Of a stretch of DNA of 64,000 nt, positions 41,881 to 50,554 are shown in pieces. Where the stretch lies: assembly GCA_024760505.1 (NCBI GenBank), contig CP058931.1, positions 2,862,001 to 2,926,000 of the forward strand. Direction: 5' to 3'. The stretch is from Nitrospira sp. (GTDB taxonomy: Bacteria; Nitrospirota; Nitrospiria; Nitrospirales; UBA8639). The notes beneath the pieces are model-generated. The model saw only the letters and a program-made list of their open reading frames with translations, was not told the origin of the DNA and did not search any database. How positions within the stretch are numbered: the first letter of the stretch is position 1; each line of letters begins with the position of its first letter. Both the position numbers and the translations under genes were made by a program.

Positions 41881-44085
41881 ATGTCTGATCTATCTGTCCT
41901 GTTGGTGATCCCTCCTCTGACTCAACTCAATACGCCATATCCGTCCACGGCCTATTTGACGGGGTTCTTGCGGTCACAAGGGTATCGCACGCACCAGGCT
42001 GATGTGGGCATTGAAATGGTGTTGGCCCTATTCTCCCGTGGTGGCTTGAGCCGGGTCTTTGACGAACTCCGGAAGACTTCCGTTGACGAACTGCCTGGTG
42101 AAGCGCGGCAAATGCTGAGTCTGGAACGGGCGTATGTCGGGACGATTAATCCGGTGATTAGCTTTTTGCAGGGTCGAAATCCCACCTTGGCTTCGCGCAT
42201 CTGTCAGGGCACCTTCCTTCCCCAGGGTCCACGCTTTTCCTTGAAGAATGCAGAAAATCAAGATGGGAACCATCGTGCATACAATCAAGCCGATCAGGCT
42301 AAGCATCTGGCAACTTTGTATCTTGAAGATCTGGCCGATCTGGTTCAGGCCACCATCACGCCCCACTTTGCGTTGAGTCGCTATGCCGAATCCATTGCCA
42401 TGCAGGCGAATACCTATGATCGTCTTGAGGAAGCCTTGGCCCAACCCATGAGTCTTACTGACGAGTGGATGGTGGATGCGCTCTGGCGGCATGTGGACCG
42501 GCATCAACCCGCTGTCGTCGGGTTTTCGGTGCCGTTTCCAGGCAATCTGTATGGCGCGCTTCGGATGGGTCAACAATTGCGTGGCAGAAGGCCGGAGATC
42601 AAAGTCGTGCTTGGGGGAGGGTATCCCAATACGGAGTTGCGCCGGGTGCGGGACCCTCGACTGTTTGAAGTCGTCGATTTCGTGACACTTGACGATGGCG
42701 AGCGGCCCTTCCTCTGCCTGTTGGAATACCTGGAAGGAAAACGGAGAGAGCCCGATCTGTGCCGGACCTTTCTTCGTTCAGGTCAGAATGTCGTCTGGCA
42801 GAACGGAGCCAGCGAACCGGACGTTTCACAGGTCGAAGTGGGAACCCCGACGTACGACGGATTACCTCTCAATCAGTATATTTCCGTGCTGGATACGTTG
42901 AATCCCATGCATCGGCTCTGGTCCGATGGACATTGGAATAAATTAACGGTGGCCCATGGATGTTACTGGAAGCAATGTACGTTCTGCGATGTGGGGCTGG
43001 ATTACATCGGCCGGTATGAAGTCTCACCGGGCGAAGTGTTGGTGGATCGGATCGAAGCCCTGATCGCCGAAACGGGACGTTGCGGGTTTCACTTCGTGGA
43101 TGAGGCGGCTCCGCCGGCGGGATTAAAAAATCTGGCGCTATCTCTGCTCGAACGGGAGGTCACCATTTCCTGGTGGGGAAACGTCCGGTTTGAACCGGCG
43201 TTTACGCCCGACCTCTGCCGTCTGCTTGCCGCCTCCGGCTGCATTGCCTTGAGCGCCGGTTTGGAAGCGGCGTGCGATCGTCTGCTGGCTTTGGTTAAAA
43301 AAGGTATCACTGTCGATCAGACGGTTCGGGTGGTTCAGGCCTGCCGGGACGCGGAGATTCTGGTGCATGCCTATCTCATGTATGGAATTCCCAGTGAGAC
43401 GATCGGAGAAACCATTGAAAGCCTCGAACGGGTACGCCAATTATTTGCACATGATCTCATTCAATCGGCCTTCTGGCATCGGTTTACCACCACCGCCCAC
43501 AGTCCGATCGGCTTACATCCTCAAGCCTATGGCATTCACCTCATCGGACCGGCATTTGGAGGGTTTGCGGAAAATGATCTGGTTCATGTGGATGATCTGG
43601 CTTCCATGCCGGAATGGATCGGGGAGGGTCTGAGAGCTGCGCTTTGGCATTACAAAGAAGGCCTGGAATTGACCCGGGATGTCCGTGAATGGTTTCCGGA
43701 GCGCGTCCCGAAACCAAAGGTTAAACGCACCTGGGTCAAGCAGGTCCTGGAGAGCGAAGAGCGGGAGGATCATTCCAGGTTAGAGCGGAAATTCGTCTGG
43801 ATCGGCGGGCAGCCGGATGTTGATCGAGGAAATGGCGAACAATACAAAATTATTTTGCCGAATCGAACAACAGATGAAGAAGTGAGGCTGAAGCGAGGCC
43901 AAGGGGAATGGTTTCTCAATCTGATCGAGCGTGCCGTGCCGGTGCATCAAGCGGGGGGACATCGGTATCCTATCTATAAAGAAGTTCGGGCGGGCTTTCC
44001 GTTTGGCGGACCAAAGGGGTTTGATCGGTGGTGGCAGTCCACTTCTGCCCACAAAGCCAGAGCCGTCGGCCTCCTGTTGGTGTAA
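41881..44085 (+). CDS. B12-binding-type radical SAM protein
   Basis: A 734-residue protein. Residues 1-285 include a cobalamin-binding-like Rossmann domain (GFSVPFPGNLYGALRMGQQL...IKVVLGGGYPN) without a classical DxHxxG, so cobalamin would be base-off without a protein His ligand. The radical SAM core follows with C361-x4-C366-x2-C369 (HGCYWKQCTFCD), an extra residue compared with the canonical CxxxCxxC, as in some B12-binding families. HFVDEAAPPAGL and SAGLEAACDRLLALVKKG are typical. The C-terminal 150 residues are not recognised. It starts 195 bp after the alpha-E gene on the same strand and may belong functionally to that cluster. Substrate unknown. Confidence 0.85.
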   Translation: MSDLSVLLVIPPLTQLNTPYPSTAYLTGFLRSQGYRTHQADVGIEMVLALFSRGGLSRVFDELRKTSVDELPGEARQMLSLERAYVGTINPVISFLQGRNPTLASRICQGTFLPQGPRFSLKNAENQDGNHRAYNQADQAKHLATLYLEDLADLVQATITPHFALSRYAESIAMQANTYDRLEEALAQPMSLTDEWMVDALWRHVDRHQPAVVGFSVPFPGNLYGALRMGQQLRGRRPEIKVVLGGGYPNTELRRVRDPRLFEVVDFVTLDDGERPFLCLLEYLEGKRREPDLCRTFLRSGQNVVWQNGASEPDVSQVEVGTPTYDGLPLNQYISVLDTLNPMHRLWSDGHWNKLTVAHGCYWKQCTFCDVGLDYIGRYEVSPGEVLVDRIEALIAETGRCGFHFVDEAAPPAGLKNLALSLLEREVTISWWGNVRFEPAFTPDLCRLLAASGCIALSAGLEAACDRLLALVKKGITVDQTVRVVQACRDAEILVHAYLMYGIPSETIGETIESLERVRQLFAHDLIQSAFWHRFTTTAHSPIGLHPQAYGIHLIGPAFGGFAENDLVHVDDLASMPEWIGEGLRAALWHYKEGLELTRDVREWFPERVPKPKVKRTWVKQVLESEEREDHSRLERKFVWIGGQPDVDRGNGEQYKIILPNRTTDEEVRLKRGQGEWFLNLIERAVPVHQAGGHRYPIYKEVRAGFPFGGPKGFDRWWQSTSAHKARAVGLLLV

Positions 44086-44321
44086 GCTGTAAGAAGTCTC
44101 TTTGGTCATTCCGGATATCTTCCATCGTGAATCCATCGTTTATATTAGCGTTTTCCAGCTCTTGTTAGACGGGATTCATCTCAAGATGGCTTTCATGTCC
44201 ATAAGAGTAGGACCGGGATTCATCCTGGGCAGGCATTTTCTTTCAGGCCTCCCGCAGGTTATAAATTATGATCTAAGCTATAAAGTCTTTATAGATTCAT
44301 TTACCAAAAGGAGTAGGAGCG

Positions 44322-44759
44322 ATGACCACAGCACAGTATCCACGCAGTCCAAAAGAACAAGTCGGCGGGCTTTGCCATCTCGGACGGTTTATTGACAAAG
44401 TCCGGATGCGGAATGCCGGGAAGATTCAAGATTACAATTATCTCACCGTTGGCTTCGATAAATATTTGTTAGATAAACTGGAAATCAAAGGCGAGGATTT
44501 TGAAAAGCGCGTGCTGCAAGGCGGGACGGACGCAGAGATTGCCGACTGGGTAAAATCTAACGGGAAAAGCCTGAGCGATGCGGAAAAAGCGGAATGGAAT
44601 GACATGGTGATGACATTCGGCCCGAAAGCTCCGATGGCGCAGAAAGCCTTCGACGAGTATAAAGCCGGTCTGGCGAAAAAACGTGGTGTGTCGGTAGAGT
44701 CCCTTTCCCATATCACCACGTGGTTCAGTCTCATCGAACACGACGAAGGCCGGATGTAG
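44322..44759 (+). CDS. DUF5069 domain protein
   Basis: A 145-residue cytoplasmic protein with the DUF5069 signature (YPRSPKEQVGGLCHLGRFIDKVRMRNAG...NYLTVGFDKYLLDKLEI...DAEIADWV). GGAGTAGGAG precedes the ATG. The family is widespread in Verrucomicrobia, Planctomycetes and Nitrospirota with no known function. No obvious operon partner. Confidence 0.82.
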   Translation: MTTAQYPRSPKEQVGGLCHLGRFIDKVRMRNAGKIQDYNYLTVGFDKYLLDKLEIKGEDFEKRVLQGGTDAEIADWVKSNGKSLSDAEKAEWNDMVMTFGPKAPMAQKAFDEYKAGLAKKRGVSVESLSHITTWFSLIEHDEGRM

Positions 44760-44824
44760 CCGAACAACCCCTACAGATTATTATGCGGGCATTAAGGGCC
44801 CGATAGGTGTGGAACTCAAAAGAT

Positions 44825-45271
44825 CTACAGCGGGATTTTTGGCGGACCGGAAATATCTTCGAAGGAGAGAATATGGCGGTGACCTTTTCCGTCGTCCTGG
44901 ACGATCAGTTCCAGAGGCAGCCCTTTCGAAAGATTTGACAGTTTTTCCCATTGCTCGGAATCCCGGGGTTGGACCGCTAAGGTGGCATCCCCGGGGACGA
45001 GCTTCCATCCTGATTCAAACAACGGTCTTTCATCTGATCGTTGTTCCCAATTTAACCAGAGGGTCTGCCGGTCCTGTTCGATATATCGGACGGTGCCCCG
45101 GATAGCCGTGGGTTGAGAAAAATTAGTGATCCCTTTTATGAAGGTGTCCAGCGGATGAGGTTCAGTTTCGAGCTGTGCCTGAGCGATGCCAGCCGTCAAT
45201 CCCAATCCCAGGCAGGCGGCAAAGCTTAAGGGAAGGAGACCAGCAAATGGTGAGAAGCGTCGTGTCGTCAT
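44825..45271 (-). CDS. exported protein, unknown
   Basis: A 148-residue protein with a signal peptide (FAGLLPLSFAACLGLGLTAGIAQAQ, cleavage near 33) and a small beta-rich domain (AIRGTVRYIEQDRQTLWLNWEQRSDERPLFESGWKLVPGDATLAVQPRDSEQWEKL). The pattern resembles short OB-like periplasmic proteins. GAGGT lies 6 bases before ATG 45271, which is preferred over a frame from 45304. Convergent with DUF5069. No family recognised. Confidence 0.65.
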   Translation of the reverse strand: MTTRRFSPFAGLLPLSFAACLGLGLTAGIAQAQLETEPHPLDTFIKGITNFSQPTAIRGTVRYIEQDRQTLWLNWEQRSDERPLFESGWKLVPGDATLAVQPRDSEQWEKLSNLSKGLPLELIVQDDGKGHRHILSFEDISGPPKIPL

Positions 45272-45304
45272 GGGTAACCTCACAGGTGAGAGGAAGAATG
45301 ACAT

Positions 45305-45772
45305 CTCCGACTGATTAATTTAATCATAAGCAGAGACGATTCACAAATGCCGGGCTTTTGTGTTTGATTTTATAGTTTCTTGAAAACCAGGGCCACAAGG
45401 CTTGATACTGGTGATGGCCGTGGAGCATAAAACCCGGTGGTGCGCCCTAAGTTCGAATAAATGAACAGGTCCAAAAGGTCTATAATGTGTATAAGCTTCC
45501 GATTAACAAATAACAGCTGGTGTCAGTCTATAGGCTTTCTGAATTGCCCAGCCCGGTCAAACTTATTGAGAACGACGAAGAACGGATATAGGTTTGGGAT
45601 AAGCTCATAAGTTAGTTGCTCTCTACTGAACGCCCAATGATTCATATATTTTTTCAACTTTAAACTGGGAGATTTCAAGGGTCCTTTGCCTTTCCAGGGA
45701 AAGGGTTTGGGTGAAGGTGGAGGCTCCTTGAATCGTTCGCGGACTCTGGTGTTTTTGAAATTAAGTTTCTAT
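45305..45772. other. non-coding left border of the AT-rich patch
   Basis: About 470 bp. No gene, tRNA or obvious attachment repeat is seen. Base composition falls towards the AT-rich gene at 45773. This is the likely left border region of the accessory patch. Confidence 0.35.
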
Positions 45773-47554
45773 TCACTTGGAAAAAAGCTCATTGTTTGCT
45801 TCATCCCAAGCCTTATCAAAAAATTGATTGAGAATATCGTTTCTCTTAAACCCTATAGAACTAATTGCCGAATTTTTGTCTTCAAGGGAAAGGAGGGAAA
45901 ATCGAAGTGTTCTATCTTTTTTATACCAGCCTTGTAATAATTCAGTGAGTTTCAAAAATGGAAGGTATGCAACAACTGTTTCGAACTCTTCAATGGAAAT
46001 ACAAAAGCAAGGTGTAATGACGATATGGCTAAATTCCCTTCTGTTGAAAAACGCCTTTGCTCTTTTGTTTATGTATGTATTTAGGTAGAAACAACTTCCT
46101 AAAGAATCGCGCGTTATTACTACCGGAAATACCTTCTTAACTAAAGAAATATTTATATTCTCTATAGGTCGGGGATGTTTTTTGTTGAAAATTTTGTCAA
46201 TGGATTTTGATAATTGGTAGATCCCTTTATGGTTTTGTTCATTTCCAATTAAATGTCTTTCTAATTCCTGTGAAAGCTCTTCTTGGTCCTGACTGTATTT
46301 TGCTTTTGCTGTAAAAGTCCTTCCCTTATATTCCATAAGGACCAAACTGTCGCCGCATCTTATTAAGCCATCACAGACCTGATCGTCACCTCCAATAAAA
46401 TTTGGTAATGGATGAAAGGCATTTCTTTCTGTATTATTCGCCATTTGTATTAACCAGTTAACATAATTTTCAAATGCGTACCCCCAAAAGCGGTGGAACT
46501 TTTCTTTCTCACTCTTAGTTTGCAGGGAATTGTGAGTTAGCCAGAAAAGGCCACTTTCAAGTTTTTCTGCCAAAAAACGAGTATCAAGTGAAAAATAGAG
46601 ATCATCTTCCAATTTATAAATTGGTTTATCTCGTAATTGAGTCATGTCCAAAAGACCCATGTTTCGACCTTCAAGTGAAGTTCTGAATGTTTCGCCATCT
46701 GAGGATAATTCGTTCAAAATAGCTTTAAGTGATTCTAGAGGAATAAGGATATTTGAGAAAAAACCCAATTCGAATAAAAGGGTGGTTTCTCGATTTATAA
46801 GTTTTTCGTAATCTGCCTCAAGATAGTGACCCAATATGCCAATGCAAACAGCCCTGTAGGTTTTTAAATCGAACCCTTTGGCTTTTTGTAGCACTGCATC
46901 GACTGCAACATGATTAGGGTCACCAGGTTGGGGACTAAACTTGGTTAACATGAGGAATGTTCGAGCTGCCTTTTGTGTAAAAGAAGACTGACCAGTGTAT
47001 TCCATCATGGGAATATGCTGAATTATTCGTTCTAGGTCTTTTTTTTCTGAAAAATCAGGGTTTTTGTATTCAATATGCAGTAAGTCGTTAGCCATTAGGA
47101 AGGCAAGACCTAATCCACCCCAATAGCGAGTTTGAAGCGGATTGATTCCATCCTCTTCACATTCAATAATTGCTTCTTTTATTACAAAAAGCAGTTGAAG
47201 CCGGTGAAAAACAAATCTGGGGTGATTTGATTCTCTACAAATTCGTAATAGTTGGTCTGCATCGGTCGGGAAAAAGGCGGCATTTATTAATTTTTCGTGT
47301 GCAATGGTATTGATTTTGTTTTGCCAGGTTTCCAATAATGCATTGATGACGCTACATGTATAGACGAGTTTTCCCTTATTAAATCTCCGGAGAAAAATTC
47401 GAAAATCCAGAATAGAACATGTCTGCCCATAGTACTCTTGATGAGAAATATAGGTGGCCAGTGGAGGTAAATTATTCATAAAAAAATCGCAGGATACTCC
47501 CCAACTTGCTGGGGGAAGAACTTCATTTAATAAACGATGGCCGAATTTGTGCAA
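45773..47554 (-). CDS. orphan predicted PD-(D/E)XK nuclease-like protein
   Basis: A 593-residue cytoplasmic protein, markedly more AT-rich than its neighbours. The C-terminal third carries a likely PD-(D/E)XK core: E362 (FWGYAFENYVNWL), D395 (VCDGLIRCGDSLVLMEYKG) and E408-x-K410, the classical D-x(n)-ExK arrangement on adjacent strands. The N-terminal 340 residues are helical (several FxxLLF-type segments) with no recognised domain. Large single-gene proteins of this architecture occur as predicted nuclease or defence genes, but no partner is adjacent. The start is uncertain: TTG 47554 has GGGG upstream; ATG 47479 is an alternative. Not a known family to me. Confidence 0.7.
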   Translation of the reverse strand: MHKFGHRLLNEVLPPASWGVSCDFFMNNLPPLATYISHQEYYGQTCSILDFRIFLRRFNKGKLVYTCSVINALLETWQNKINTIAHEKLINAAFFPTDADQLLRICRESNHPRFVFHRLQLLFVIKEAIIECEEDGINPLQTRYWGGLGLAFLMANDLLHIEYKNPDFSEKKDLERIIQHIPMMEYTGQSSFTQKAARTFLMLTKFSPQPGDPNHVAVDAVLQKAKGFDLKTYRAVCIGILGHYLEADYEKLINRETTLLFELGFFSNILIPLESLKAILNELSSDGETFRTSLEGRNMGLLDMTQLRDKPIYKLEDDLYFSLDTRFLAEKLESGLFWLTHNSLQTKSEKEKFHRFWGYAFENYVNWLIQMANNTERNAFHPLPNFIGGDDQVCDGLIRCGDSLVLMEYKGRTFTAKAKYSQDQEELSQELERHLIGNEQNHKGIYQLSKSIDKIFNKKHPRPIENINISLVKKVFPVVITRDSLGSCFYLNTYINKRAKAFFNRREFSHIVITPCFCISIEEFETVVAYLPFLKLTELLQGWYKKDRTLRFSLLSLEDKNSAISSIGFKRNDILNQFFDKAWDEANNELFSK

Positions 47555-47586
47555 TATGCCCCGGTCCCTATCAGGACAGAAGTCTC

Positions 47587-47745
47587 CTAATAGCTTGCGA
47601 TGACTCCCATGTCATGTGAGGCAGGGAACCAGGTCGTCAAATATTTCCAGCCAGCCTTCTTTAATAGAGCCGCATATTTCTCATGCGTGCGTTCCCTTCC
47701 CGTACCCCAGCACATCATGTGCATCTCAATCAACTTGGAAAGATG
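47587..47745 (-). pseudogene. 3' fragment of an O-methyltransferase gene
   Basis: About 50 codons end in TAG at 47587 and read HLSKLIEMHMMCWGTGRERTHEKYAALLKKAGWKYLTTW...MGVI. This is the typical C-terminus of O-methyltransferases (L.DLHM...GGRERT..EY..LL..AGF......S.VSVIE). No upstream methyltransferase sequence is present. It is joined directly to an amidohydrolase remnant at about 47750, so it is a truncated, rearranged leftover. Confidence 0.65.
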
Positions 47746-47751
47746 AGGCGG

Positions 47752-47885
47752 GGTGGTTGGGGAATGGGCCTTCATCAAGGTAGGCCATTTTCATGTGGCT
47801 GAGTTAATCCTTCGGTCCCTCCTACCATTTGGCCTAGACATCTTCCTTGAACAGTTTGGCAGTGATTAGTCCAAAGACTTAGACT
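47752..47885 (-). pseudogene. decayed copy of amidohydrolase 3' end
   Basis: The DNA aligns at roughly 75 % by eye with the 3' end of the intact amidohydrolase gene (48658 to about 48795): shared runs include GGCCTTCATC, AGCCATTTT or GGCCATTTT, GTGGCTGAG and CCTTCGG. The reading frame is broken by insertions. It is evidence for a past partial duplication about 900 bp away from the intact gene, on the same strand. Confidence 0.65.
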
Positions 47886-48025
47886 TTATCGCATTAAGGC
47901 AAATCCGGATAGTGGTGGGTTTTCTCAATTTCATTCAAAATTCAGATGGAAAAGGTTAGGAACCGCTCGCTCGGTGAATGGTATTTGGTAATGGGCCTTC
48001 TTGGAATCAAGATGCCTCGATATGG

Positions 48026-48210
48026 TTAAGGGTTGGAGAGGTTGAGAATAATCTTTCTCGCAAGGGATTCATTAATTTCCCGGTGCCGTGGAATAGGCTG
48101 TGTCATGGCGGTTTTCGGATTATGGTAGATGTGATGGCATGTTTGGCGCCATGGCGGATCAGAACGCATCCCATATTCTCGATGGCATCGATCAAGTCCT
48201 TTCGCTTCAT
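48026..48210 (-). pseudogene. hicA: frameshifted hicA toxin gene
   Basis: Overlaps the hicB stop by ATGA. Frame one starts MKRKDLIDAIENMGCVLIRHGAKH, the N-terminal half of a HicA mRNA interferase with the catalytic His region. Frame two continues HHIYHNPKTAMTQPIPRHREINESLARKIILNLSNP, the C-terminal half with the PxPRHREI motif. The junction near 48130-48140 contains about five extra bases relative to an intact HicA (GxKHDIYxNP). Together the two halves give the normal HicA length of about 60. The toxin is therefore probably inactive. Confidence 0.75.
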
Positions 48211-48398
48211 CCGACTTCAATTTCTTCAACTTTCTTGATGCCTGGAAGATCAGCCTTGTTGAATTCTCTGTATAAATCCAAAAGGTGTGCCTTTAGATCT
48301 CCAAGGTTTTTCCCTCGGGTCCAATGTTCTGGATAATCATTCAGATAACCGAGATAGTTCCCGTCTGATTCTTTCCAATAGGTGATTTTTTGTTTCAT
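48207..48398 (-). CDS. hicB: HicB-like antitoxin
   Basis: A 63-residue protein (MKQKITYWKESDGNYLGYLNDYPEHWTRGKNLGDLKAHLLDLYREF...VEEIEV) with the partial RNase-H-like fold typical of HicB/UPF0150 antitoxins that bind HicA. CCGGAG lies 8 bases before ATG 48398. It is upstream of hicA (antitoxin first). The C-terminal DNA-binding domain seen in longer HicB proteins is absent. With hicA frameshifted it is an orphan antitoxin. Confidence 0.75.
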   Translation of the reverse strand: MKQKITYWKESDGNYLGYLNDYPEHWTRGKNLGDLKAHLLDLYREFNKADLPGIKKVEEIEVG

Positions 48399-48630
48399 GT
48401 AGCGATCTCCGGCTTTTGTCCCAAACATTGGGATACCGCAAGCGATGTATTCATGATGCCAGGGTGGATAATACATTCAAAGGCGGGATAAACCCATCAG
48501 TTAAGAGATCTGGCAAGAAATATTACAGCGCCTTGGCCTACTACAGGCCCTTGATAAGGCCAAAGAGCCTATTGAGCTCTATAAGCATCGCAATCGGTAG
48601 TCTTGGAAATTTCAAAACCCATTTTAGAGA

Positions 48631-50073
48631 TTAGGTAGCCACCCATCCATAGGCATGGTGGCTGGGGGATTGGCCTTCATCCAGGTAAGCCATTTTGATG
48701 TGGCTGAGATAGTCCTTCGGGACGTCTTTCCGTTTGGCTTCGATATCTACCTTAAACAGTTTAGCCGCATTGAGCCCAAAGACTTTCGTTTTGAGATCCT
48801 TGGTCAAGGCAGGGTAATGGAACTTTTCCTGAAGTTCTTCAGGAATTTGAAACCGCCGGAAGGCTTCGATCTGCCATTGGGGCGTGCCATACCAAATTGA
48901 ATCCGTTCCCCAGAGAAGATGATCTTCTCCGAACGCCAAAAGAATCTGTCCGAGCAGGTGGGCGCAGACGACGGGTTCGGTGATGACGAGTTGCCCGAAG
49001 GTCGAGCCCAGTTCCATATACACATTGTTGAGCTTCGGTTGCTTCTGTTTTAAACGACAAAATTCGCTGGTCCAGGGAATTTCACCTTTTTTGGCTTCGT
49101 CAAGATTGATACGAGATGTGCCTAGAAATCCGGAATGGTAAATCAGGAAATTCAGTTTGGGGAAATCTTTCGCGGCCTGCAGGATGTCGCGTGGATGGTT
49201 GTAATCGGGCGCGGGGCCGAGCGGCAGACCTTTGTGCGCGCAAACGTTGGTGATGTTGAGGGCCTGCGCTTTTTCAAGCATGGGGTAGGCGATCTTTTCA
49301 TCGCTCAGCCACCAGCCATGCTCGAATCCTTTCGGCGGCGAGCCGGTATAACATTTCCAGGCATCGACCTTGAACGTCTCCGCTTGCTGATCCATATAAT
49401 CAAGATCGACCTTGCCTAACTGGGGCATGACCAGTCCATGGGCGAGCATGCGTTGGGAAGCGGTGAGACGATTAATTTCATCACGGATGTGCGTCATTTC
49501 TTTTGGCGGGACGACGGCTTCCCATGGATAGGGTCCAGGCGGGGTGCTGATGAGTCCGATAGAAGTGTCGCTGTCCAGAAAGACTTCTTTGATGTAGTTT
49601 TCCAGGCTCAGGTCTTCCATCGTTCCACGATCGCCGGAGAGCTTGGGATTCAGGCCCATCTCCTTTGCCCGCCGTCGCAGGCCCAGGAGTCCCTCTTTCC
49701 AGCCCGGCTGGTTGAAGGAGGAACTGACGTAATGCGTTTGCACATCGAAGATGAACGGGATGGTCCCTTTGCGTGCCTGAACCGCTTGGGGTTCCGCCGC
49801 TTCAACGTCAAGCACATCGAAGAATTTTCCAAACACCTGATTCATGGCCAAAAAAGCCAGTGCCATTCCACCGGTGGTTTTAAGGAAATCCCGCCGGTTC
49901 ATGCCGAGGCGGCTGCTCAGCCGTTTGCTGCTTTGGTGGATCAGCCACTCGACCTGGCTTTGTTTGATGGACTGTGGGGGTGGAAGAAATTCTTCGCTGG
50001 AGACGACCTGCGTGGGAAGGGGTGAGCCCGAGGTGTATCCTTGCTGAATGTTGAGGGGTTTTCGATGCCTCAT
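48631..50073 (-). CDS. Tat-exported amidohydrolase family protein
   Basis: A 480-residue protein. A Tat signal (MNRRDFLKTTGGMALAFLAMNQVFG) lies behind a 57-residue N-terminal extension containing Pro-rich and QSQVEWLIHQSSKRLSSRLG segments. The enzyme domain is an Amidohydro_2 TIM barrel with FDVQTHYVSS, NVCAHKGLP, FLIYHSGFLG and LLWGTDSIWYG supplying the metal-binding His and Asp. Family members act on decarboxylation or hydrolysis of small acids; the substrate here is unknown. ATG 50073 is preferred over an upstream in-frame start at 50166. A decayed 3' copy lies 0.9 kb downstream. Confidence 0.82.
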   Translation of the reverse strand: MRHRKPLNIQQGYTSGSPLPTQVVSSEEFLPPPQSIKQSQVEWLIHQSSKRLSSRLGMNRRDFLKTTGGMALAFLAMNQVFGKFFDVLDVEAAEPQAVQARKGTIPFIFDVQTHYVSSSFNQPGWKEGLLGLRRRAKEMGLNPKLSGDRGTMEDLSLENYIKEVFLDSDTSIGLISTPPGPYPWEAVVPPKEMTHIRDEINRLTASQRMLAHGLVMPQLGKVDLDYMDQQAETFKVDAWKCYTGSPPKGFEHGWWLSDEKIAYPMLEKAQALNITNVCAHKGLPLGPAPDYNHPRDILQAAKDFPKLNFLIYHSGFLGTSRINLDEAKKGEIPWTSEFCRLKQKQPKLNNVYMELGSTFGQLVITEPVVCAHLLGQILLAFGEDHLLWGTDSIWYGTPQWQIEAFRRFQIPEELQEKFHYPALTKDLKTKVFGLNAAKLFKVDIEAKRKDVPKDYLSHIKMAYLDEGQSPSHHAYGWVAT

Positions 50074-50146
50074 ATGATCAATTCTGCCTGTTCCATGGCG
50101 CCGAAGGCAAACACTGCAGAGGTAAATGGTGGCAGCGGTGCAGAAA

Positions 50147-50554
50147 TTATTTCGATCCGAATTCAAACATCTTAATCAACGGTTTTTCTTCTCGTTCGAT
50201 CATATCATAGTCGGATGATTTCCCTGGCTGGTATCGAGGGAACAGCTCAATGGTTCGTCGCGAGGAGGATGTTTTCGATTCCTCGGATTGTGGGGTTCGC
50301 CAGCCCACGGGAGGAGGGGGAGGTGGTAATCGCCAGTCCCGTTTCTCTTCTTGTGGAATCCTCCATCGGTTGGATTCGAGGAGGTTTTCCGAGAGAGGAG
50401 ATCGGTACGAGTCTTCATCCGGGAGCGACAGCTGGGTGCCGGATTGTTCAAGGGCAGCCGCGGCGAGCAGTGCCGGAAGGAGGAGAAGCATGCCCATCAA
50501 CCCTAAGGAGAAAGTGGGTTGTCCCTCAACAAGAAACCGTTCTGCGCTCGTCAT
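50147..50554 (-). CDS. membrane-anchored proline-rich protein, unknown
   Basis: A 135-residue protein. One membrane segment (about 18-36, LGLMGMLLLLPALLAAAAL) is followed by a disordered Pro/Ser/Arg-rich tail (LPPPPPPVGWRTPQSEE...). Start ATG 50554 overlaps the stop of the upstream solute-binding protein gene (ATGA), so the two are coupled. It could anchor or present the binding protein. No family recognised. Confidence 0.6.
   Translation of the reverse strand: MTSAERFLVEGQPTFSLGLMGMLLLLPALLAAAALEQSGTQLSLPDEDSYRSPLSENLLESNRWRIPQEEKRDWRLPPPPPPVGWRTPQSEESKTSSSRRTIELFPRYQPGKSSDYDMIEREEKPLIKMFEFGSK

Noticed and set aside
48505..48600. Plus-strand 31-residue remnant (EIWQEILQRLGLLQALDKAKEPIELYKHRNR split by short context), ends in TAG
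   Set aside because: Protein-like but with a stop immediately upstream and no start; probably a gene remnant of unknown family, too short to annotate.
49438..50025. 195-codon plus-strand frame opposite the amidohydrolase
   Set aside because: Shadow of the coding strand; no recognised domain and no ribosome site.
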